Source: SAR324 cluster bacterium
GTDB lineage: Bacteria > SAR324 > XYD2-FULL-50-16
NCBI GenBank assembly: GCA_028280735.1
Contig: JANQLH010000250.1
Span: 1 to 38,416 of the forward strand
Length of the DNA: 38,416 nucleotides
Direction of reading: 5' to 3'
Below the pieces are notes generated by a model. It was not told the origin of the DNA. It saw only the letters and a list, made by a program, of their open reading frames with translations, and searched no databases. Shown piece by piece: positions 1-4,395 of this stretch. The first letter of the stretch is position 1. Every line of letters begins with the position of its first letter. Both the position numbers and the translations under genes were made by a program.

Positions 1-2
1 AG

Positions 3-98
3 AAACACCTAACCCTACACAGCATCCGCCACACCAAAGCTACACACCTGTTAGAGGCCGGGGCAGGAATCGGGTCGGACCAGCGCGGTGGGCGGTAA
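3..98 (+). pseudogene. 3' remnant of a tyrosine recombinase/integrase, truncated at a repeat
   Basis: The frame beginning at base 3 is open from the window edge and encodes a stretch with LHSIRHTKATHLLEAG, which is the HxxR-H region of phage-integrase/XerCD-type tyrosine recombinases. In the family this is followed by about 35 residues containing the LGH motif and the catalytic tyrosine. Here the frame enters repeat copy A right after the Glu-Ala-Gly segment, reads GSDQRGGR and stops. The Tyr-bearing tail is therefore missing and the product should be inactive. The N-terminal part lies outside the window, so how complete it is upstream is unknown. It points in the same direction as all cassette-like genes that follow. 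The motif is a confident family call, but which recombinase subfamily (IntI, Xer-like or phage-like) cannot be decided from this piece. Confidence 0.72.
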
Positions 99-206
99 AC
101 AGGGAAAAAGTACCTCAAAATTGTACCTCTTGAGGTCTTAGAACCACCTTTTTACCCCCAAAAACAGCCTTCTAAGAAATCCAAACCCGTTAATATTTGA
201 TTCCTC
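66..206 (+). repeat. Array repeat copy A
   Basis: This copy begins GGAATCGGGTCGGACC and ends GTTAATATTTGATTCCTC. It contains the conserved blocks seen in the other copies: a left GC-rich block with GGTCGGACC, a stem-loop (ACCTCAA paired with TTGAGGT), and an outer inverted repeat TCTTAGAA/TTCTAAGA that flanks a pyrimidine/A-rich segment. Its left edge fuses to the recombinase remnant. Confidence 0.85.
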
Positions 207-265
207 ATTCTGTTTGATTTGATTAAAAACCCCATATGATTGGCGGAGTTGAGGAATGAGGAATC
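199..265. repeat. 12-bp inverted repeat between copies A and B
   Basis: GATTCCTCATTC (199-210) is the exact reverse complement of GAATGAGGAATC (254-265). The arms lie at the 3' edge of copy A and just before partial copy B, and could form a long stem with a 43-nt loop. Confidence 0.7.
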
Positions 266-276
266 GAATAGACGCT

Positions 277-303
277 GGAATCGGGTCGGACCAGCGCGGT
301 GGG
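277..303 (+). repeat. Array repeat copy B (left-end fragment)
   Basis: A 27-bp block identical to the left end of copies A and D (GGAATCGGGTCGGACC and onward). The sequence then diverges, so only the left end of the repeat is present here. Confidence 0.85.
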
Positions 304-319
304 AAAACTGGAATCGTAA

Positions 320-372
320 ATCGGTGGACAGCATACCTATTTCCATATTTTTTAATCCTCCCTCTGGTGTTG
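320..372 (+). repeat. Short relative of the array repeat, copy 1
   Basis: ATCGGTGGACAGCATACC is followed by TATTTCCATATTTTTTAATCC, and the same arrangement recurs at 1910-1956. The end (TTAATCCTCC) resembles the ends of repeat copies A, E and F. It may be an internally deleted form of the long repeat. Confidence 0.6.
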
Positions 373-512
373 AATCAGAAAATTTTGAAATCTATCACAT
401 TTATCCTGCTAAATTGCAATAGCTCACTCAGAAGAAAATCAGTATAACGGGTAAGGAATTTAGTGGAGGCTCGGCTCCAGGAAACTTCTAATATATTTGA
501 AAGGAAAAGATA

Positions 513-953
513 ATGACGAAATCTGAAAAATATGAAGCATCTATCAGCTATTTTACAGATGGAAATGGATCTTGGACCAAGGTTATAGGCGGAAAGCAAT
601 GTTCCTGTGAAAGTATAATATATGGTGAATGTCAGGGGATGTTAGGCCATATGGGCTGTCACTGGAACTACCAACCGGATGGGAGTTATGCGTACTGGAA
701 AAACGATTTAGATCCATCTGCGATTGAAGAAAACTGTGCCTGTGGATCCATCCCTCCTGAGAACGATTCATACATAAATCCTTCATCGAAAGCTAAAGAA
801 AATTATCGTGAATTCTACAATACAGAAGTGGTTGATGATAAGAACTTAATAGAAAAATTAGAACAAGGAATCCCCCCAGAGGAAAACGCATCTATTGATA
901 GACCATGTACAGTGGACGAGATTAGGGAATTAAAACTATTGTGGAGAATATAA
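513..953 (+). CDS. Cys-rich protein of unknown function (cassette gene)
   Basis: I do not recognise this 146-residue protein. It has a credible ribosome site (AAGGAAAAGATA before the ATG) and is the only sizeable ORF between the first repeats and copy C. The N-terminal half is rich in Cys, with a CSC pair, further single Cys residues around a GMLGHMGCHWNY stretch, and a CAC pair. The spacing would suit metal binding or disulphides, but that is inference. The C-terminal half is acidic with no obvious domain. There is no signal peptide or membrane helix. It shares the strand of the recombinase remnant and of all other array genes, as expected for a gene cassette. Confidence 0.6.
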   Translation: MTKSEKYEASISYFTDGNGSWTKVIGGKQCSCESIIYGECQGMLGHMGCHWNYQPDGSYAYWKNDLDPSAIEENCACGSIPPENDSYINPSSKAKENYREFYNTEVVDDKNLIEKLEQGIPPEENASIDRPCTVDEIRELKLLWRI

Positions 954-1036
954 TTTTCCAACAAGTGCAGACACCCCACAACTCCTTCAGCTTCGTTAGC
1001 TAGGCATACTACACTCTGAGTAAAGAGACCATCGCG

Positions 1037-1156
1037 AAATCAAGTCGGATCAATTTAAATGACTGTATACAAATGGAAAATATTGAAAAGTCGGCCATTT
1101 TAAAACATTAGAGCCCAATTTTACCCCCAAAAACAACCTTCTAAGAATTTGATCCC
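1037..1156 (+). repeat. Array repeat copy C (diverged)
   Basis: It aligns along its length with copy A: AAGTCGGATCA for GGTCGGACCA, ACTGTATACAAATGG for the GGTAAACAGGG block, then TTTTACCCCCAAAAACAACC and TTCTAAGAA. The internal stem is AAAA/TTTT around an 8-nt loop rather than CCTCAAAA/TTTTGAGG, so the hairpin is kept with a different sequence. Confidence 0.65.
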
Positions 1157-1216
1157 TTCTGCAATCATCATTATTAAGATTTAGAAAACCGATCTCCCTC
1201 TTCTATTGATTTGCTA

Positions 1217-1245
1217 TTGTCTCACATTTTTTATTCTGGTACAAT
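1217..1245 (+). promoter_or_regulatory. Predicted promoter of the vapC/phd cassette
   Basis: TTGTCT (1217-1222) and TACAAT (1240-1245) are separated by 17 bp. Transcription from here would start about 15 nt before the VapC ATG, leaving room for the GGGAG ribosome site. Confidence 0.5.
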
Positions 1246-1250
1246 TGTAC
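1239..1250. promoter_or_regulatory. Palindromic operator candidate of the vapC/phd cassette
   Basis: GTACAATTGTAC is a perfect 12-bp palindrome that overlaps the predicted -10 box. This is where a Phd-type antitoxin dimer would be expected to bind for autorepression. Confidence 0.55.
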
Positions 1251-1266
1251 AAAAAGGGAGAATATC

Positions 1267-1659
1267 ATGAGAATTGTGATTGATACATCTGCAATAATTG
1301 CTGTAATAACCAACGAGCCCCATAAAGATAAAATTGTTAATGCTACACGAGGTGCTGATTTAATAGCTCCTTCATCAGTACATTGGGAAATTGCTAATGC
1401 ATTTTCAGCAATGTTCAAACAGAACAGAATCAGTCTTGCTGACTCAATGAAATGCATTGATGAATATAAAAACATACCTATCCGATTTATGGAGATAGAC
1501 TTAAAAAAAGCATTGGATCTGTCGTTTAACTACAACATTTATGCTTATGACGCTTTCCTCCTATCATGTAGTCTAAGCAATGATGCACCTCTTTTGACAT
1601 TGGATCTAAAATTGTCTGAGAAGGCAAAAGCATCAAATGCAAAAATTTTGGAGATATAA
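1267..1659 (+). CDS. vapC: VapC-like PIN-domain ribonuclease toxin
   Basis: A 130-residue PIN-domain protein. The acidic metal-binding residues of the fold are visible: Asp6 in VIDTSAII, Glu41 in HWEIANA, Asp95 in AYDAFLL and Asp113 in TLDLKL. VapC-type toxins are Mg2+-dependent RNases that cleave tRNA or rRNA and are neutralised by a cognate antitoxin. The length is normal and all four positions are intact, so the toxin appears functional. The start has a good ribosome site (GGGAGAATATC before ATG). The gene comes before its antitoxin, the reverse of the usual vapBC order, and its stop lies 1 nt before the antitoxin ATG. A predicted promoter with a palindrome lies immediately upstream. Confidence 0.85.
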   Translation: MRIVIDTSAIIAVITNEPHKDKIVNATRGADLIAPSSVHWEIANAFSAMFKQNRISLADSMKCIDEYKNIPIRFMEIDLKKALDLSFNYNIYAYDAFLLSCSLSNDAPLLTLDLKLSEKAKASNAKILEI

Positions 1660-1660
1660 T

Positions 1661-1882
1661 ATGCAAGTTTATACTTTTTCCGAGGCAAGACAAAAACTGG
1701 CTTCTATTTTAGAACAAGCTTCAAAAGACGGTGAGGTAAGAATCAAACGAAGAGATGGTAGAAGTTATATTTTGAGACCTGAAACCAGTGCCCAATCTCC
1801 CCTTGATATCAAAGGTGTTAACGTAGGATTATCTGCATCTGAAATTGTTGACTTTGTAAGAGAAGGGCGAGATAGAACATAA
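1661..1882 (+). CDS. Phd/YefM-family antitoxin
   Basis: A 73-residue protein starting MQVYTFSEARQKLASILEQA, the typical N-terminal DNA-binding fold of Phd/YefM antitoxins, followed by an arginine-rich beta segment (RIKRRDGRSYIL) and a C-terminal tail expected to wrap the toxin. The ORF track begins upstream at 1637, but I chose the ATG at 1661. It starts the family-conserved sequence and has GGAG about 7 nt upstream, within the end of vapC. Co-translation with the toxin gene is likely. As is known for the family, it should neutralise VapC and repress the operon, probably through the GTACAATTGTAC palindrome. Confidence 0.82.
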   Translation: MQVYTFSEARQKLASILEQASKDGEVRIKRRDGRSYILRPETSAQSPLDIKGVNVGLSASEIVDFVREGRDRT

Positions 1883-1909
1883 TCGTCCAAATTGAAATCG
1901 GATTGAAAA

Positions 1910-1956
1910 ATCAGGTGACAACACCTATTTCCATATTTTGATCCTCCTCTGTATTG
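1910..1956 (+). repeat. Short relative of the array repeat, copy 2
   Basis: It closely matches 320-372, with a shared CCTATTTCCATATTTT core. It contains a perfect small hairpin, AGGTG-acaa-CACCT, and ends TTGATCCTCC like the long copies. It separates the vapC/phd cassette from the orphan higA. Confidence 0.6.
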
Positions 1957-1992
1957 CAGATTGTTGACTATCACTGATCAAGGTGGATTGTA

Positions 1993-2253
1993 ATGGAAGA
2001 CTGGAATTACCAAAGAGAACCAACGAGCCCTGGAGAAATTCTCCAGGAAGAATTTTTAGTTCCCCTGGGACTGACACAAAAACAATGTGCAGAGCATCTG
2101 GGGGTTGATGTGAAAGTGATCAACCGTATCATAAACGGCAAGTCGTCAGTTACACCAAAGATGGCGGTTTTATTGGGTTCAGCTTTTGATGTATCGGCTG
2201 AGTTTTGGTTAAATGCCCAGCTAGCAGCTGATCTTTGGAAGATAAGAAATTAA
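1993..2253 (+). CDS. higA: HigA-family antitoxin without an adjacent toxin
   Basis: An 86-residue HTH-XRE protein with the HigA signature: TSPGEILQEEFLVPLGLTQ, then the helix-turn-helix (QCAEHLGVDVKVINRIINGK) and the AEFWLNAQ segment near the C-terminus. Family members pair with a HigB RNase toxin encoded just upstream. Here the 110 bp upstream hold only a short repeat-like element and no toxin ORF, and repeat copy D follows. It is therefore an orphan antitoxin, or a solitary regulator, in its own cassette. The ribosome site is good (AGGTGGATTGTA before ATG). It might bind operators of neighbouring TA modules or protect against a HigB elsewhere, but that is inference. Confidence 0.82.
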   Translation: MEDWNYQREPTSPGEILQEEFLVPLGLTQKQCAEHLGVDVKVINRIINGKSSVTPKMAVLLGSAFDVSAEFWLNAQLAADLWKIRN

Positions 2254-2337
2254 AAACTTAATTTACCGGGAAGTATTGCCAAACATGTCTTAACTTGGGA
2301 GACAAGACCTACTGAACTATAACTGATAAACACCCGC

Positions 2338-2520
2338 GGGAATCGGGGGTGGCGGGGAATCGGGTCGGACCAGCGCGGTGAGCGGTAAACCAGGGAATCG
2401 GGTCGGACCAGCGCGGTGAGCGGTAAACAGAGAAAAAGTCCCTCAAAATTGTACCTTTTGAGGTCTTAGAACCACCTTTTTACCCCCAAAAACAGCCTTC
2501 TAAAAAATCCAGCCTGTCGT
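2338..2520 (+). repeat. Array repeat copy D with a partly duplicated left end
   Basis: A full copy begins about 2395 and ends in AGCCTGTCG. It is preceded by a second left-end unit (GAATCGGGTCGGACC to GGTAAACC) offset by 38 bp, and by a shorter GGGAATCGGG at 2338. The stem here is a perfect CCTCAAAA-ttgtacc-TTTTGAGG, and the outer arms TCTTAGAA/TTCTAA are present. The duplicated left end suggests slippage or recombination at this block. Confidence 0.82.
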
Positions 2521-2612
2521 AGTTCGGATTACGATATCTTAAATCGGACCTTTCCTTGCCGCAAAAGGCGGAAAAAGTACATAGAAACGAACCAACCATT
2601 ATAAACTCAAGC

Positions 2613-2641
2613 TTGACAGATACGTCATGTTGACGTATTTT
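2613..2641 (+). promoter_or_regulatory. Predicted promoter of the higB/higA-like cassette
   Basis: A consensus TTGACA (2613-2618) and TATTTT (2636-2641) lie 17 bp apart. The expected start of transcription is at or within 1-2 nt of the ATG at 2647, which predicts a leaderless mRNA. Confidence 0.55.
2620..2638. promoter_or_regulatory. Operator candidate in the higB/higA-like promoter
   Basis: ATACGTCA-TGT-TGACGTAT is a perfect 8-bp inverted repeat filling the promoter spacer and entering the -10 box. This is a typical position for autorepression by the HTH antitoxin encoded downstream. Confidence 0.6.
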
Positions 2642-2646
2642 TTCAT

Positions 2647-2922
2647 ATGACAACGGTATTATTAACCAAGGTTCAGAAGAAATTAAAAAGACTCCCCCTG
2701 CATATTGTCAGAAACCTGCAGAGGTGGGCAATTCAGATTGAAACAATAGGAATCGATGAAGTGAGAAAGATCCCAGGTTTTCACGATGAATCCTTGAAGG
2801 GAAAAAGGGCAGGCCAGCGATCAATCAGGCTTTCAAAATCGTATAGAGCCATTTACATTGAATATAAGGAAAACAAGGTGGATATCGTTAGCGTTGAAGA
2901 GGTAAACAAACATGAATACTAA
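2647..2922 (+). CDS. higB: HigB/RelE-superfamily toxin
   Basis: A 91-residue basic protein of the RelE/HigB fold. Landmarks are the N-terminal helices (KVQKKLKRLPLHIVRNLQRW), the PGFHDESLKGKRAGQRSIRLSKSYRAIY core with many Arg/Lys residues, and a C-terminal strand (VDIVSVEEVNKHEY). Members of this family are ribosome-dependent mRNA endonucleases. No Shine-Dalgarno sequence precedes the ATG, and the predicted -10 box ends only 5 nt upstream, so translation may be leaderless. The gene overlaps its antitoxin by 11 bp. The length is normal and it looks intact. Which HigB/RelE subgroup it belongs to is not certain. Confidence 0.78.
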   Translation: MTTVLLTKVQKKLKRLPLHIVRNLQRWAIQIETIGIDEVRKIPGFHDESLKGKRAGQRSIRLSKSYRAIYIEYKENKVDIVSVEEVNKHEY

Positions 2923-3211
2923 GCATTACACAACAAGCGATCTTCAAAAAGATTTTGGTCCTTTAACATTCGGGTTATCGCTAGCCAGTTACCGGAAAGG
3001 TGAAGAACTAAGCCAAAAGGAGTTTGCTAAAATCCTGGGGATTTCACCGCAAAGTCTTTGTGACATCGAGAAAGAGCGCAGGATTCCAACACCTAGTAGA
3101 GCGGCTAAAATTGCACGTAGGTTAAAAGAACCGGAAGCTTTCTGGATTCAACTTGCTCTTCAGGATTTACTTAGAAAAGAAAGCATCGATCTTGATGTTT
3201 CGGTTAGTTAA
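2912..3211 (+). CDS. higA: HTH-XRE antitoxin of the HigB-like toxin
   Basis: A 99-residue protein with a Cro/C1-type HTH (LSQKEFAKILGISPQSLCDIEKERRIPTP) followed by an AAKIARRLKEPEAFWIQLALQ helix pair and a short acidic tail. It begins inside the end of the toxin gene (11-bp overlap, GAGG ribosome site within the toxin codons), as usual for translationally coupled toxin-antitoxin pairs. It is expected to bind the toxin and to repress the promoter through the ATACGTCA/TGACGTAT inverted repeat. The module looks complete and is bounded by repeat copies D and E. Confidence 0.82.
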   Translation: MNTKHYTTSDLQKDFGPLTFGLSLASYRKGEELSQKEFAKILGISPQSLCDIEKERRIPTPSRAAKIARRLKEPEAFWIQLALQDLLRKESIDLDVSVS

Positions 3212-3230
3212 CTCAAGAGGTCAGTCCATG

Positions 3231-3373
3231 GGAAATTAGGTTGGACCAGCACATAAAGGCTGTGAACAGTGGAAAATTCCCTGAAAATAAGCCCTTTTGA
3301 AGCTTTAGAACCGCTTTTTTACACCCGAAAACAGCCTTCTAAGAAATCCAGCCTGTTATATCTTTATCCTCCC
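3231..3373 (+). repeat. Array repeat copy E (diverged)
   Basis: It aligns with copy A: GGTTGGACCAGC for GGTCGGACCAGC, GTGAACAGTGG for GTAAACAGGG, then TTTAGAACCGC, ACAGCCTTCTAAGAAATCC and CTGTTATATCTTTATCCTCC. The stem is AAAA/TTTT around a 7-nt loop. Confidence 0.78.
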
Positions 3374-3490
3374 AGTGAAAACGATTTCTACAAAGAAGTA
3401 GCCAAATCCTACCGAGACCAAGTTATAAAGCTGAAAAGAGAAAAAAACAGAACTCGATTAACCGTGAAAGAAGAGATCCGGCTTTTATGA
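3269..3490 (+). other. Chimeric ORF starting inside repeat copy E; doubtful gene
   Basis: The ORF begins with GTG within the repeat, and about its first 30 codons are repeat sequence. Only the last 43 residues or so (NDFYKEVAKSYRDQVIKLKREKNRTR onward) lie outside. They are a charged, helix-prone segment that I do not recognise. No ribosome site is evident. It may be the leftover of a cassette gene whose start was lost when copy E was joined to it. I would not treat it as a functional gene without expression data. Confidence 0.25.
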
Positions 3491-3576
3491 AATGCTAGTT
3501 AAACCAAGTGAATACCGTTTCTAGTTCTTTGTCATGATCATTGATGGGATGTAATCCATTGGATTACTATTTACTT

Positions 3577-3763
3577 ATGCAAACAATCGTTGAACTTCCT
3601 GAGTTTATAAAGAAATCAGAAAAATTACTCACGGAAACTGAAAAGAGATATAGTAAACTACCTCGCGGCTCACCCCTCGGCAGGCGCTATAATACAAGGC
3701 ACTGGTGGAATTCGAAAATTACGATGGTCTGCAAGAGGGAAAGGTAAAAGCGGTGGTGCATGA
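3577..3763 (+). pseudogene. Frameshifted, truncated RelE/HigB-type toxin remnant
   Basis: From ATG 3577 the frame reads MQTIVELPEFIKKSEKLLTETEK, a typical toxin N-terminus. Near base 3643 the homology jumps frame and continues as RDIVNYLAAHPSAGAI, then QGTGGIRKLRWSARGKGKSGG, and stops at TGA 3761-3763. A two-base loss in an A run (or a one-base gain) at the jump restores the family sequence. In the family KSGG is followed by VRVIYY and about 30 more residues including the toxin core, all absent here. So there are at least two lesions, a frameshift and a 3' deletion. The toxin should be dead. The antitoxin remnant follows directly. Confidence 0.8.
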
Positions 3764-3962
3764 ATTCGGGCCTATAGATGTGAAAAATATCCGCACTAAA
3801 ATCGGAATGACTCAAATTGAGTTCGCTTCCAATTTTGGAATTAGCGTAAGTACGCTTCGCCATTGGGAAAGAGGAGACAGAAAACCACATGGTCCGGCTC
3901 TTGTTCTGCTGAACGTTGTAGCGAAAGAACCACAGGCGGTTTTAAAAGCTCTAAGCGATTAA
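3705..3962 (+). pseudogene. HigA/NadS-type HTH antitoxin remnant joined to the broken toxin
   Basis: The reading frame contains a good antitoxin HTH (IDVKNIRTKIGMTQIEFASN onward) and the family C-terminal end GPALVLLNVVAKEPQAVLKAL. The first codons listed in the ORF track (EFENYDGLQEGK) are the toxin remnant read out of frame, and the usual antitoxin N-terminus is missing. The simplest explanation is one deletion running from the toxin KSGG codons into the antitoxin just before its HEFGPIDVKNIR segment. The HTH itself is intact, so a short DNA-binding protein could still be made from GTG 3705 or a GTG near 3752. That would be an antitoxin without its toxin. Confidence 0.7.
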
Positions 3963-3988
3963 ACAAAAGCAGGTACAAGCGAAAAAGG

Positions 3989-4138
3989 GGATATCGGGTC
4001 GGACCAGCGGATCAGCGCGGTGGGCGGTAAACAGGGAAAAACTCTCTAAATCAAGGCCCTTATAAGGCCTTAGAACCACTTTTTTGACCCCAAATCCAGC
4101 TTTCTAAGAAATCCAAACCCGTTATACTTGATTCCTCC
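3989..4138 (+). repeat. Array repeat copy F (last copy)
   Basis: It contains GTCGGACCAGC, an 11-bp insertion (GGATCAGCGCG region), GGGCGGTAAACAGGG, and an internal stem AAGGCC-cttataa-GGCCTT replacing CCTCAAAA/TTTTGAGG with the same 7-nt loop. The outer arms CTTAGAA/TTCTAAG and the end CCCGTTATACTTGATTCCTCC are present. It marks the boundary between the array and ordinary chromosomal genes. Confidence 0.82.
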
Positions 4139-4395
4139 GTTTGCATCGTCAAATATTTAATTCGCCAATGATCCTTTTAAAAGAGACAAAACCTTGCGGT
4201 ATCAAGGCTGCCTGCCTTAACTGATACAGATCCAATTTCCCAGTAGCTTGATTTATTTTGATTGTCCTTTCAGAAAAGCAAATTTAGATTCCAAGTTGAC
4301 GATTGTGACAGGAACAGTTATATCCAGGTGTGCAGTAAATTTAGGATAATCCATGGTAAATGAAGGACCAAACTGAAGCTGACAAGGAGAGCCTT

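Noticed and set aside
240-447. ORFs 240-422 and 256-447
   Set aside because: They run through repeat copy B and low-complexity flanks in two overlapping frames. No ribosome site or domain is seen.
1637-1660. Upstream start of the Phd-type antitoxin
   Set aside because: It would overlap vapC by eight codons with no ribosome site and no family similarity. ATG 1661 fits better.
66-4138. Canonical integron attC sites
   Set aside because: Copies A, E and F share a GTTA near the 3' end, but I could not find a matching RYYYAAC at the 5' end or a GTTRRRY core. I therefore report an integron-like array and not attC sites.
66-4138. CRISPR array
   Set aside because: The repeats are about 120-150 bp and imperfect, and the gaps hold genes of several hundred bp. 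Nothing resembles spacers or cas genes.
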